Source of the DNA: Eustoma russellianum | Taxonomy: Eukaryota; Streptophyta; Magnoliopsida; Gentianales; Gentianaceae | Reading direction: 5' to 3' | Assembly (NCBI GenBank): GCA_036186865.1 | Contig: AP025054.1 | Coordinates: forward strand, 821,858 to 885,857 | DNA: 64,000 nt | Shown here: positions 22,212 through 34,469 of the stretch, in pieces | Numbering within the stretch: the stretch's first letter is position 1 | How the letters are laid out: the number at the start of each line of letters is the position of its first letter | Notes under the pieces: model-generated | Seen by the model: the letters and a program-made list of their open reading frames with translations, nothing else | Database searches by the model: none | What the model was told of the DNA's origin: nothing | Translations under genes and position numbers: made by a program

Positions 22212-24780
22212 TCAGTCAACTTCCTCCATCTTGCTTTCTTCATTACCATCCTCTAGAGCAGGCATTTCTTCATCTTCACCAGCATCCTCGTCCTCCTCAA
22301 TGCTCAAACCAAGCTTCAACATCCTGTGAATCCTTGCTGCAAAGGTATTTGGATCTTCCAAACTGAAACCAGACGTTAACAATGCTGTCTCAAAGAGTAG
22401 CAACACCAGATCCTTCACTGACTTGTCATTTTTGTCTGCCTCCGCTCTCTTCCTCAATTCTTCCATAATACCATTGTCGGGATTAATCTCCATAGTCTTC
22501 TTGCTAGACATGTAAGAACCCATGGTAGTATCCCTCAAAGCTTGCGCCTTCATGATTCTTTCCATGTTTGCTGTCCATCCATACTCACCAGTAACCAAGC
22601 AACATGGGGAATCCACAATCCTATCAGAAACAACCACTTTCTCAATTTTGTCCCCCAAGATGTCCTTGATTACCTTGCAGAGATTCTCAAAAGATTTCTT
22701 CTTCTCCTCCTTTTTCTTTTTCTCTTCCTCAGTTTCATCGTCAAGCTTCAAACCTTCCTTTGTCGCACTGACAAGTTTCTTACCATCGTATTCTTTCAAT
22801 TGACCAACGGCATATTCATCAATGGCTTCCACCATGTAAAGAACCTCATAGCCTTTCTTCTTGAGCCGCTCAAGGAATGGAGAGTTCTCAACCGCTTTCT
22901 TGCTTTCACCTGTAATATAGTAGATGTCTTTCTGATTTTCCTTCATCCTAGTAACATAGTCCTTCAGACTTGTCATCTCATCGCCGCTCTTGGTGGAATG
23001 GTATCGCAAAAGATCGGCTAACTTGGCTCTGTTCTGGCTGTCCTCGTGGATGCCTAATTTCAAATTCTTTGAGAAAGCTTCATAGAATTTGGTGTAGTCC
23101 TCTTTGTTCTCAGCAATCTCATTAAACATCTCGATGCACTTCTTCACCAGATTCTTTCTAATCACCTTGAGAATCTTGTTCTGCTGCAACATCTCACGTG
23201 ATATATTAAGCGGCAAATCATCAGAATCAACAACACCCTTTACAAAACTGAGGTACTCCGGGATGAGTTCCTCACAGTTGTCCATTATGAACACTCGTCT
23301 CACATACAGCTTGATGTTGTTCAACTTCTTTCGGGTGTCGAAAAGATCAAATGGAGCTCTCCTTGGAACAAAGAGAATAGCCTTGAATTCCAGCTGGCCT
23401 TCAACAGAGAAATGCTTCACAGAAAGGTGATCTTCCCAATCATTGGTGAGACTCTTGTAGAAAGATGCATATTCCTCCTTTGTGATCTCCTCAGGCTTGC
23501 GAAGCCAGATTGGTTTCTGTTTGTTGATAAGTTGCCACTCATGAGAAACTTCCTTAATCTTCTTCTTCTTGCCTTTTCCCTTCTCTTTTTCCTTGTCTTC
23601 ATCGACTTCCTCAATTTCTCCCTCCTCTTCTTTCTTAGGCTCGTCATCTTCATCATCGCTGATTTCTTTTTCAGTTGTCTTCTCAGTCCAAAGGTAGATT
23701 GGATAGCTGATGAACTCGGAATGCTTCTTAACCAGATCCTTTATTCTCCTTTCCTCCAAATACTCCAACTACACAAAGTCACATTGAAAGATCACATTAG
23801 CAGGAGCAATTGAATCGCTCATTAAGTAATGTTGAACATTAACATAACATTTACCTGATCTTCCTTGAGGAAGAGAGTGATCTTCGTACCCCTGCCCAAT
23901 TGCTCGCCATTAGCATCTCTGGTAATAGTAAATGAACCACCGGCTTGAGACTCCCAAATGTATTGCTCATCATCATTATGCTTGGAAGTCACAATGACTT
24001 TTTCAGCAACAAGGTACGCAGAGTAAAAACCAACACCAAACTGTCCGATCATGCTGACATCAGCTCCAGCCTGCAATGCCTCCATAAACTCCTTTGTCCC
24101 CGATCTCGCAATAGTTCCCAAATTGTTCACCATATCTACGAAATACACAATCAACCAAACACGTTACATCACCAAAACTACTTCCAACCCCCAAAAAATT
24201 TCCAACAGCACATAAATGTCTCCCAAAATATTTCCGGCAGAACAGCTTAACCACCAAAATATTTCCAACAGTACATAAATGTTTCCCCGTACACCTAATT
24301 CACCAAAAGGTTCCGACTCTTAATACTATAAGACAGAAGGTTCAATCTGATCGAGTAAATATAAACTGAATAATTTCAAGAAGTACTAAAACAATAAAAC
24401 TCGGTGCCATTAGAGATTTTCGACCAAGACTCAGGTTTCCCGTTATGCTATGCGATCGAAAACATAAGTGAAGTAAATAATTCAATTCAGTTCAACATAC
24501 CTGCTTTGGTCATGCCAACTCCGCTGTCAATTATCGAAAGAGTCTTGTTAACCTTATCAGGAACGATCCGGATAAAGAGCTCGGGTTGAGCATCGAGTTT
24601 GCTCTTATCCGTCAAGCTCTCGTACCGGATCTTATCAAGAGCATCAGAGGCATTGCTAATCAACTCCCTCAGGAAAATCTCCTTGTTGCTGTAGAATGTG
24701 TTGATGATCAAACTCAACAACTGATTGATTTCTGCCTGGAAAGCGAAAGTCTCCGCGTCTGCCATCCGTACGTCCGCCAT
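22212..24780 (-). CDS. HSP90: Cytosolic heat shock protein 90 (HSP90.1/HSP83-like)
   Basis: Three exons on the minus strand, 24780-24501, 24135-23855 and 23768-22212, encode 705 aa. The N-terminal GHKL ATPase shows FLRELISNASDALDKIR (catalytic Glu and Asn), DSGVGMTKAD and GQFGVGFYSAYLV. A charged linker rich in E, D and K follows (around residues 215-255). The middle domain carries HEWQLINKQKPIWLRKPEEI and the conserved SREMLQQNKILKVIRKN. The C-terminal dimerisation region ends in MEEVD, the TPR co-chaperone docking peptide, which marks it as cytosolic. The start MADVRMADAETFAF, with a second in-frame Met at residue 6, resembles the heat-inducible HSP90.1 subtype. The encoded ATPase folds kinases, receptors and NLR proteins together with co-chaperones. 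Gene order next to eS10 also matches, from memory, Arabidopsis HSP90.1 (At5g52640). Confidence 0.98.
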
Positions 24781-24923
24781 TGAAGTTCAACGAAACAGGT
24801 GCCGCTTAAAGAAATAAATCGGAGAAACGGTGGATAGACAGAAAGCTGGTGAATGAAAGAGTCTATTAGCGCTTTTGAATGCTAACTGTAGGAGATTGGT
24901 GGGTATGAAACAAAAAGGGGGAT

Positions 24924-24933
24924 GCTTATATAC
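24924..24933 (-). promoter_or_regulatory. Probable TATA box of HSP90
   Basis: The minus strand reads GTATATAAGC about 145 bp upstream of the HSP90 ATG. This position fits a TATA box with a leader of about 110 nt. Confidence 0.6.
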
Positions 24934-24946
24934 AGAAGAGTTTGTA

Positions 24947-25037
24947 GTTCTAGTACCTTCTCTTCAGTTCTCGCTTCGAATTCGGAACGCACGTTTTTAT
25001 GGGGGTTCTCGAGTGTTCTAGCCGCTTCTCGATCATA
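24947..25037 (-). promoter_or_regulatory. Cluster of imperfect heat shock elements
   Basis: The minus strand contains CTAGAACACTCGAGAACC (GAAnnCTCnnGAA, one mismatch to the GAAnnTTCnnGAA trimer) and further TTC/GAA pentamers around TTCCGAATTCGAAGCGAGAA and TAGAAC. They lie just upstream of the TATA box, the expected position for heat shock factor binding. Spacing is imperfect in places, so the number of functional units is uncertain. Confidence 0.5.
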
Positions 25038-27321
25038 TTCCTTTGCTTTCATGATTATGGGCTTTTCAGGTTTATTTACATATATAAGTCCTCGTATTTA
25101 ATGTAATCCTCTTTAACGCCCAATTATAATGCTCCCTCCATATATAACTCGTCTTTTCTTTAATTTCTTTTAATCGTAATTATATTACTCTCTCCGTGGA
25201 TTTACACGTAATTTAAAAAAAATCAAAATATCTTATTACTATCTATATTCTATTTTAAATTGGTTAATTGAGATTAATTAAAAAAATTATGCAAATGATC
25301 ATTAAAATAATAGTATAAAAACTTTCATCACTAATATATATCTTTAAAAACAATGACAATATTTTTACACAAAATAAATTAACATTAAAATAATATTTTT
25401 GGAACGGTAGACGTAATAGTTTCTTTCTTTCAAGAAATTAAAGATTAATTTGAACAAGAGAATGCGGAATGTAGATGCACGATAAATTTATTTTTTATTT
25501 TTTATCAAGGAAAAATTGATAATAGTAAAAGGTGATTTTTTTTGAAGGGAAAAAAAGTGTAATTTGTGTCTAATATCACTAACAAATTTTAGCATTTCTT
25601 GCTATTACTATGAGAAGCAGCTGTACGAATTAAATATATAAGATAAGGTGCATTATAATTCATTGTGATATTCAATCAACCGGCTTCTTGCTTTACATTT
25701 TTCCTGTACGTGACATTATAAAATAATGCTACTGGTTTAGCTTTGTGTGTGTGTGTGTTTTTGTGCTTTCCAAACATTATAAAACCTCTCATCACACTCT
25801 TTGCATTCACGTTTTCTTGTCCAGTATATGTCAATATACTTTTGGTTCACACTTTTAATCCAAGAAGTTTGATGTTATTTTAAAACTAAATAGCAATAGC
25901 AACTATTCATGCAATAAAATAACTACATATGAAAATTGCTTATAAAGAGCCCAGTAGATAAATCTTATGTGCCATAATATCATTGTACCATTAATTGATC
26001 TATGATCAACATAAAATTTATGGTTTTATGAGTATCTTTATGTCATGGATTTATAAAAGTTTGAAGACCATTACAACTATAAATGCCTTTTAATTCACAG
26101 GTTTACCTGAGGAATTTGATGATCCGTCTACGTCATATTATATGTTGTTATCATTAGCTACCGTCACACCATTCACTGCTATATCATCGGCCATGTATTT
26201 ACCATTTTTATACTATCTTAAATGCACAAATTTGATCACTAATATTTATTATGATATCTCCAGTTCTATATTATCTATATGTACACAAATGTGATCACTA
26301 ATACTTATTATGGCATCTCCTATAACGAACTCGATGAAGTTGATACAACATCGCTTTATCAGACTTTTTAGACCAGGATTAGAGGATGACATGTCTATGG
26401 ATGTACTTTCTCATATGTATGTGATTGATAACAACTATGTTGACAGAAGTGTATAATAGATTTACACATTATTTGTAATTATTTCATATCAATAAGTAGA
26501 TAACTTTAACTACTCACATTCCTTCTTTCTTTAATCCATACCGGTTACATGAATAACATAAAGCTTATATTGAAATTGAATTTAAACATGTTACGATGTA
26601 AATTTATCTTACAATATTGGTCGACTAGAAGACCGGTTGCATCCCGCAAACACTATCAACATATCAGAGAGATGATATTTGCTGGTCCAATTCGCTATCT
26701 TATTTTGTTGTACAAGAAGTCGCGAAGTCACTTCATAAAAAAAAAAAATAACTTTTACTCTTACGAGAAAAATTAATAAAAAATCTTTTCCAATCTGCTT
26801 GATCGTAGATGTTTATAAATATCGCCTTTGAATACGATAAATGTTGATTTGGATAAAAAAAATTTAGAAGAAAATTTTTGATTCTAAGATTTTTCTGACC
26901 CTGATTATATCACTGTCTAAGTTATAATGAGTCAAATATTTAAATGCATCACTATTTAGGATCTACCAAATTGCCTGAAGATTTGTAAGGCAGCACATTG
27001 TGCATTTGAACGATACTGTGGAGAATAGGAAGAGAAGGTCCAAATGGCTAAATTTCATGGCCGGTGGTATTTGAGGAGAACGACAAAACGACACGCCGGC
27101 TCAGAATTCGCAGAAGTATTCACAGACTCCTCACTTCGCCCTACTCCACTCGTAAAAATCAGAATCTTCTGCTGCCAAACATATAATCTTTTCCATTTCC
27201 GCCGGCTTTTCCATTCTTAGCCGGCCAAATTGGTCGGAGATTCAATTTTCACGGAAAAGGTCGTCCTGAATTGGCTTAGTAAGTAGTGGCATTTACTGGA
27301 AATGAGGCGAGTGGATCGACC
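25038..27321. other. Intergenic between HSP90 and QC (divergent genes)
   Basis: This stretch is very AT-rich. Two short segments (around 25130 and 25190) read CTCCCTCCAT and CTCTCCGTGG, reminiscent of Stowaway MITE ends, but no full element could be bounded. A short GT repeat lies at about 25746. The last about 250 bp are GC-richer and probably contain the QC promoter and 5' UTR. Confidence 0.4.
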
Positions 27322-30300
27322 ATGAAAAAATTGAACAGGCGACCGAATTCCAATTTTAAAATCCCAATGGTGCCTTCGCATTTGTCTATTTCTCCCAAAT
27401 ACAAAAAGGTCATATTGATTGCTTCTATTGCTTTGATCGGTACCGCAGTAATTCTACTGAGCACTTCATCTGCAAAACATAAAGTGTCAGAATCCGATGA
27501 AGGAAGCAGTGGTCTTTACTCAGTCGAAGTAGTCAATGAGTATCCTCACGATCCCGAAGCCTTCACTCAGGTCCACCTTTTAATTTTTTTTATCGGTCTA
27601 TTCCGTTGCTCTATATGACGAGTGTTCAACAAATTACACGGTTTAAATTTGCCTTAACAGGGGATTCTATATGCCGAAAATGATATTCTCTTTGAATCAA
27701 CTGGACTGTATGGACGTGTAAGTTTTCGTTCAGGTTTCTGTATGAAGCATTTTGTTTACTACTGCTTGTATTCTGTTGGTTGCTCGTCTTATTTAGTAGC
27801 TGACTTTCGTTTAAATTTGTTGATTGACATTCTTAATTAACTTTAATTGCAGTCATCTCTTCGAAAAGTTTCCCTTGAATCTGGAAAGGTATGAACATAT
27901 GCTGTCAGCCTAAGTTTCCTTATGTGTTAATAAAAAACTATTCTTTGCTCGCCGTGCTCAATTTTGAACAAGGATTCGGTAAACGAAGTTGTGTTGTATT
28001 TATGGATGTGTACACTTTTTGTTTCTATGTAGTGATGTGTAGCTTATTCCTATTCCTTTATTTATTTTGAGAGTGTTTGTGTAGATTAGATCAGTATTAG
28101 TGATACATTTATCTGTTTTTTACAGGTTCTGGACATTTATAAAATGGATCGATCTCTTTTTGGAGAGGGTTTGACTCTGATTGGAGACAGGTTTGTTTGG
28201 TCTCCTGTAAATTTCTCCTTTTGCCTGAAACAGAATGAAATCGCAGTTGGTTGCAGTTCCTTTTCTTTTCACTTTGTGGCATGTTAAGCAATGATCAAGC
28301 ATTTGAAAGTGAAACTTGAAGAATTCAATTTGTGATTTGCCTTTTCATATTCGTTTGTTATCTTCATCTTTACTTTCTTTTTGCCTGTCCCTGCTGTAGG
28401 CTATTCCAAGTAACCTGGAAGGAGAACTCTGGTCTTGTTTACAACAGAAATAATTTCAGCCAAGTTTGTGCTTCCTCTTTCACCTATCCAATTACTTTTT
28501 CTCACTTTGTGTCATTGTTCGTGTTGCATTGAGTACAGAGGAGATCTTGCTTGAAGTTTTTCAAGAACTTCTAAATGGCATTTTAAATCTGTAGTTTATT
28601 GTAATTGTGATTCCTCTTTTATCTATCCATTACTGTTTCATTGCCAAAGTGACATCAACTAGTTTCTGGAATATTCAGGGAGTTAACGCATTTAATCTTT
28701 TAATCACCTTAAATGTAAGAGAGACATATTTTGGTCTAACTTCTTAGTTATGGAACGCTAAGCCTATTAGGTGTGGGATATGTGAAAAATGTGTACTTCT
28801 TCTTGCCTAGAGATTTTTCTGATTAAGTTGTAGCAAACTGGTAGTCTGTCTTTAGTGATGAGTTCCTAGATGCATTCATCTTATTCAGGACTTCAGATTG
28901 AAAATCCTAACTTGCATGTTTGATCTCCTTGTTCAACATAGAAGAGATGAGTAAATTATACCATAGGTATGCTTTTCTGTGGGTGGACGGGACAAAATAA
29001 AACTCTTGAAATGTACATCATTCTACTAATAGTCTTTCAATTCCGTCTGCCTGCTTTCCAGCTTTGAAGGTACGAAGAACATAAACAGTGCTTGTTGTTT
29101 TTATGCTTCTGCGCTGACTCACTTTTATATTAAAATTTTTACAGTTTGAGAAGTTTACTCATGAGATGTTGGATGGTTGGGGTTTGGGCACTGATGGCAA
29201 GGTTCTATTTGGCACTGATGGAACTTCAATATTGTATCAAATGGATCCTCGTACATTTAAAGGTCCCAGGCTTGTAATTTGAAGTGAATACAATATTCTG
29301 ATTCTTTCTCATTAGGATAGTTGTAATTTAGGTATCTTATATCTCAGATTCGTGCTCTTTGTCTTGCTCTCCGTTCTTAGTATTGGATAGTCTAATGATA
29401 GTCGGATTTAGCTATATGGTATAAAGTGTGTGCTACCATATTGTCTATGTTATATGGGACACTTAATTTCCTTTAGTTCTTTGTTTTGGTTCCTTCTGCC
29501 ATCACTAGTAATTGTCATCCTTGACTTCTGTGTTCCTTCCTGATATGCAGTAATTAAAAAACAGACTATAACTTATAAAGGAGAAGAAGTACGCATGCTC
29601 AATGAACTGGAGTTCATTAATGGTCAAGTTTGGGCAAATATTTGGCAGGTATTATTCCTTATTTTTATACAACTATCTTTTTCAACTGCTTTAGTGATGG
29701 AGTTTATTATTCTTATTGGAAATGGTTGTTAAGATAACAAATGAAACATGTTCTTTTGTGCTGATGCTTCTCAATGAGCCATCAAGGAGCGTTGATGGTG
29801 AGCCAAGCAGAGCTGAGTCATGATAGAGTCCCACTCATGCATACTAGAGTCAAGGAGATTCAAGCGTTAATCGGGTTGATTTTTAGATGGATTTAAGGTG
29901 AAATAGACAGAGCCTTTGCAAAACTATGAAGGCCCACATTAGATTAACATAATTGAAGTTCAAGAAACCTAACAAGAGCATAGGAGGAAACTGGACTGAA
30001 ATTTGTCCACATGCTTTTTGGAACTTTAAGTTGTAACTGTGCCTTTTTCCAGACCTAGTAGAGCCGGCTGGTATGCTATTTTTTTTCCAACCGACTTTTG
30101 TGTGTGTTTATCATTTTAGGCTAATTAGATAGGTTGTTTATCAGCATCCCTTTCAAGAATAGAATTGGAGAAAATTAAGTTTTTCCTCACCAAATCAGCT
30201 GTGTGCGATTTTGTTGAAATTTGTTTACTCAAGCTTTGGTCTTTTAAATTTAATTAACGCTTTGAGCGAGAATTGTGGTCTGAATTTATCTTCTAGGTTG

Positions 30301-31960
30301 TTCAAGAAGCTTTCCATAGATCTACCAGGATTCTTGGCTAGAAGATTATTGATCAAGCGTGGGTTTGATCGATGTAGATAACCATCGAGTCTAACAAGGT
30401 TCATTGTAAATTCATCAAAGGGTCTAATAATGTTCTTTGTCTTTATCTTTGTTCTTCGTATTCTTCGTGTCTTTTTGTGAGTTCTTCAATTTTCTTGTTA
30501 TCAAGAGGTGTTTTGAGAGCTTGTGCTTCCGCTAAGCATGCTATCACTTTTTTTCTTCTTTTAGAATTAGGTAGACTTGTAGTGTTTTTCGTTTTTGTTT
30601 TTAAATTTACCCTTTTCACATGGATCTTGTTTGACTTTGTGCCCAACATCCAATATAGCAAGCAACACCCAACACTTGTTCTCCTTTTGATTAGTAGTTC
30701 TCTTGGGCGCATTAATGTGCTCTAGTCTTGAAGGGCTGAAAAAAGGTGGTATTTAACCTTTCCCTTTGTTTTCCCATTAAGTTTACTGTTCCCGATATTG
30801 AATAGTGAAGGAATTAATTAAAAAAAAAAAGAATAGTGAAGAAATTGCGGTAAAGTGATACCTTCTAAATGACAATATATCTGTTAGATCTGGACCTTCA
30901 GGTAGCATAATGTAGATGACATATACCTGTGGACACTGTTGTGGATTTACGATTCAAGTCTATGGCATTTGCTATGTGCAGAGCAATTGCATAGCTAGAA
31001 TATCGCCCAAGACCGGTACTGTACTCGGATGGATTATGCTGGATAAATTGAGGTTCTGATTTGAGTTCTCACTTTCAGACCTTCAATTTGATAAAACCTG
31101 CTCCACATAAGAATGTTATTGAGGAAATTTGTCTTTTGTCTTCTTACAGGCAAGGATTGCTAGCTTCTGGGGCTCGGGTAGGCATTATCCAAATGTATTT
31201 CATGCAAGCCTGAATAGAGGTCTGATCGATTTTTTAATCATCATAACTTTGTAGGGAATCGATGTGTTGAACGGGATAGCTTGGGACAAAGATCAGAACC
31301 GGATTTTCGGTATGCTCCTCCATGATTTGTATGGATCTAGTACGTGTATCTTCCAACTTTTGCACTAGCTATTAATAGACAGTGACTTGAAAAGCTACCA
31401 GCCAGCAACCATTTTGTCAGTTTCGTCGACTCCCGACCTTTAGTTCTGTGGGCTTCCAAGGAGTCAATCACTACAATCTTCCGACTGTAGTGACAATCAA
31501 AATATTACTGAGCTTGATATGCTTATTTTTGAATACTGCTATCAACTGCTTGCTTTTTAGCAATGGCATGTCCATTTAGTTTCAGCTAACTGATAAAGTT
31601 GCTAATTTGGGATCTTGAAGTCACGGGTTCGAGCCGCAGAAATAGCACAAAAGTGTAGAGTAAGGCTGCGTATATCTGATCGCGAAGCGATCTGACCCCT
31701 CTCTGTACTCTGTGCAAACGCGGGAGCCTGATGCACCAGAAACGCCCTTTTTGTGTCCATATAGTTTCAATGTGCTTACATTTTACAAGGTAGGTTGTGA
31801 TATTGTCACGTTATTCTATTTGTTTGCAGTGACTGGAAAACTGTGGCCAAAGCTTTATGAGGTCAAACTACATCCCATGAGGACGCCGTTGAACATGGAC
31901 GTAGGACAAATCTGCATGCGTGGTGCTTCTCATAGGCAAAAAGCTCTGCACGCCCCTTGA
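27322..31960 (+). CDS. QC: Glutaminyl-peptide cyclotransferase, plant type
   Basis: Eleven exons encode 323 aa: 27322-27570, 27661-27717, 27853-27888, 28126-28190, 28400-28463, 29145-29262, 29551-29648, 30982-31052, 31150-31177, 31255-31309 and 31830-31960. All joins keep phase. The first in-frame ATG is MKKLNRRPNS; an upstream GTG in frame is not a likely start. A single N-terminal hydrophobic anchor (KKVILIASIALIGTAVILL) suggests a secretory-route signal anchor. The beta-propeller body carries NEYPHDPEAFTQGILY, STGLYGRSSLRKV, DGWGLGTDGKVLFGTDG, LNELEFINGQVWANIW and RGIDVLNGIAWDKDQNRIFV, then TGKLWPKLYE. These are hallmarks of the plant/bacterial-type glutamine cyclotransferase family, which converts N-terminal Gln to pyroglutamate. 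From memory the Arabidopsis counterpart is At4g25720. Intron 10 carries an Au-like SINE. Confidence 0.93.
29649..30981. other. Long QC intron 7
   Basis: This 1.3-kb intron is the longest in the gene. A minus-strand frame at 30443-30712 is Lys/Glu-rich but shows no domain. I see no bounded element. Confidence 0.4.
31585..31753 (+). mobile_element. Au-like SINE with 16-bp target-site duplication
   Basis: A tRNA-like 5' region with B box GGTTCGAGCC is followed by AAGTGTAGAGTAAGGCTGCG, a GCGAAGCGATCTGACCC segment and GCGGGAGCCTGATGCACC, ending in CCCTTTTT. This order is that of the Au SINE family. The flanks are TGTCCATTTAGTTTCA (31569-31584) and TGTCCATATAGTTTCA (31754-31769), a target-site duplication with one mismatch. 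The SINE sits in the sense orientation in the last intron of the QC gene. Confidence 0.85.
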
Positions 31961-32344
31961 AAATATGGGCAACTTGTGTGATAGGATGGATCAAACAATT
32001 CATCCACAATTTCAATTCTAGTGACTGGCTGAACTGGTGTATGGAGGGGCTGACGTAGATAACCAAATGTACTCCTTTTTTCAGGCAATGCCGTTGTAAA
32101 GTGGAGGGTGTAGACGGACTAACCATTATCGTATTAAGTGCCAACAGAAGAATGAGAAGCCCTTGATAAAACCTTATTTAAAAGCGACTCATTTGAGTGG
32201 ATAAGTTTTTGCTATTTTTTAGAACTCTATACAGATTGTTTCGTAATTTATGCTAATACGAAACCCTCTGCATATCTTATTTTCCTCCCATGTCCATAGG
32301 ACCTGGATTTTGTCCAGGTTTCAATGGTGTTAAAGACGTACTCT

Positions 32345-32765
32345 TTCTTGATTTTGGAATATGATGGAATAAAGCAAAATGATTCACTAAATTGGTTGTG
32401 TTTATTATATTATGAAGTTGCAGTTGGTCGAGACAGTTTGACGCAATTTTTATTATGGGTCATCGAAAAATAAGTTCTCTATGTTTTTAACTGACAATTT
32501 GATGCAATTTTCATTATGAGTCATCGAGAAACAATTTCTCTGTGTTTCTAACGCATTTAATTATGGGTATTCAGGAAACAACTTTTCTGTGTTTCTAACG
32601 CATTTCATTATGGGTTATCGATAAACAACTTCTCTGTGTTTCTAACATATGTGTATGGTTGCGTATATCCGATCTTTCAGACTCCGCTATAAACGGAAGT
32701 CTCTAAAAGACTCTGTTATAAGCGGAAGTCCCTAAGACAATGATATAATGTTATTGTTGTTTGAA
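32345..32765 (+). repeat. Dispersed repeat R1 with internal 55-bp tandem units
   Basis: The left part (GGAATATGATGGAATAAAG) and right part (TTGCGTATATCCGATC, ending in TTATTGTTGTTTG) match copies at 34.47-34.69 and 51.21-51.44 kb. Here the middle is expanded. Units of about 55 bp containing TTATGGGTCATCG, then AAACAA and CTCTGTGTTTCTAAC, repeat about four times between 32450 and 32650. The GTT-rich 3' end suggests a SINE-like retroposon. Confidence 0.7.
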
Positions 32766-32981
32766 TTCTGTCGTGTATGTGCTAGGAAAGTTATCTTCCG
32801 AAGCATTCAAAACCTAGAACCGCACCATAATAAACGGCAAGATTAAATTTCTTCTTCTTCTTCTTCTTTTTTTTCTAAAGGATCTGGACGAGTAGCAAGC
32901 AGTTTAAAAAGTCCAAAAATATGTCCATTTTTATATAAAACATTTTAATCAACACATATAAAATTTGTACTAGACAAACAT

Positions 32982-33159
32982 GGATCGGGATCCTGTGACC
33001 CCTTCGTTCCTCACCTCCCTTGAGACCGCATGCCACGTGGCACACAAGGGGTGGTGAAGCTGGATAGGGGTCACCCGCACCCAGCCTCACCACCCCCTGT
33101 GTGCCACGTGTCGGGTGGTCATTTAATACCTCTAAAAGGGGGTCAAGTGATCCGATTCC
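32982..33159. mobile_element. Palindromic G-box element, copy C (best preserved, 9-bp TSD)
   Basis: This 178-bp near-perfect palindrome has arms reading GCCACGTGGCACACAAGGGG on the left and GCCACGTGTCGGG on the right, after CACCCCCTGTGT. The centre pairs GGTGGTGAAGCTGG with CCAGCCTCACCACC. CACGTG cores lie at 33034-33039 and 33105-33110. Ends are GGATCGGGATC on the left and GGAATCGGATC on the right (reverse complement). The nonamer GACAAACAT directly flanks both sides (32973-32981 and 33160-33168). A 9-bp duplication is characteristic of Mutator-like elements. It encodes nothing and is presumably non-autonomous. Confidence 0.85.
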
Positions 33160-33169
33160 GACAAACATA

Positions 33170-34465
33170 GCTATTGGTACAGATGTTAATCTTGGAATAT
33201 ATCCTACTAAAAAAACTCAAAATACACGAAAAGATATATGAAGTATATTCTTGAAGTAGGTACAATCATATTAATATTGCATTCTTCATCTTGAGAATTT
33301 TTTCCCCAACTCAACAGTCCTGCATTAAATGAGATACACAAGGCCCTGTGGTCATATGGCTCTGTTTATTTATAAATAGTTAATATCTGCTTGAAGTCCG
33401 TATAATCAGCAGATTCAATCAAGGTTGTATCCTTTCGCTTGAGAATTTTCTCCAACCCAGTACTCCTGCATTAAACGAAATACACGAAGACTTATGGTCA
33501 TGTGAATCTATTTATTTTACAGAGCATGACTAATAATTTAGTTTTCCTTGTGAATACCTTGCCTTCAATTTTTAAATTTACTATTCCAAACTGAAGGCGA
33601 AGAACGAGGAACCAATATCTATATTAGTTTGTTACTTCTAATTTAAAAAACTGTTGGAAACACCTATAAGTATGGGTGAAACCATGTTAGTGCTTGGTTT
33701 GAGCACCCGTCACTTGATAAATCCTAACTAAACATAAAATAAAATAAACGTATCAGTGTAACCGAACGATAAGATTAAAGTTGAAATTGAGTATTATCAA
33801 CTTTGTCGATTTTTTCAATAGAACTTTGTTGAATGTTAACTGATTCCAAATCGAGCATGACATTTTTATTGTTTTCCCTTTACTCATAGTTGAAGAAATT
33901 TGGTTATGGACCAATTCTAAACTTATATAAATTCAGGCCAATATACTAAAATTGTTTGATTCGACCCAAACATGCACAAAGTTTAGGGTACCATTATAAG
34001 ATATACCTTTCAATAATCCGGATGATTAAGTTTTAATTTGATCCAAACATGCACAAATCTTACAGTAGCATTATAATATCTACCTTACAATAAACCTTCA
34101 TGATTAAGGTTCAACCTTATTGTTTTCAAACATTATCTACTGTGAACGAATTAAAACTAACAGTGTGGCAGTTAAAAAAAAAAAGTTGAGAATTATATAA
34201 GACGTCCATTTATTTATAAAAAACCTTTTGATTAAAACCCAAAATAAAAGTGAATGAGACGATTATCAAACATATTAAGAGTATGGATATCAATCTTAAC
34301 CGGTAAACTAACTTAAAATACAACTAATCCTTTTATCATTAATTTAAAAAAAAAGCAAAAGAGAAGAAAGTGAACGAAAAAACAAAAACAAAAAAAGAGA
34401 ACGAAAATAATTAGAGATAGGTTACACTTATGAAAGTTTTCATTTCCAGTTAAGACACATTCTTC
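33170..34465. other. Intergenic AT-rich stretch
   Basis: No gene was recognised. Two similar blocks (33236-33345 and 33380-33490, sharing TTGAGAATTTT, CTCCTGCATTAAA and GAAATACACGAAG) form a diverged local direct duplication. Confidence 0.5.
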
Positions 34466-34469
34466 CTTA

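Noticed and set aside
24404..24589. Plus-strand frames over HSP90
   Set aside because: They are antisense shadows of HSP90 coding exons.
30443..30712. Minus-strand Lys/Glu-rich frame in QC intron 7
   Set aside because: No domain, no splice support, and not conserved with anything recognisable.
31620..31640. GGTTCGAGCC resembling a tRNA T-loop
   Set aside because: No tRNA cloverleaf can be completed. The sequence continues into Au SINE body and has a target-site duplication.
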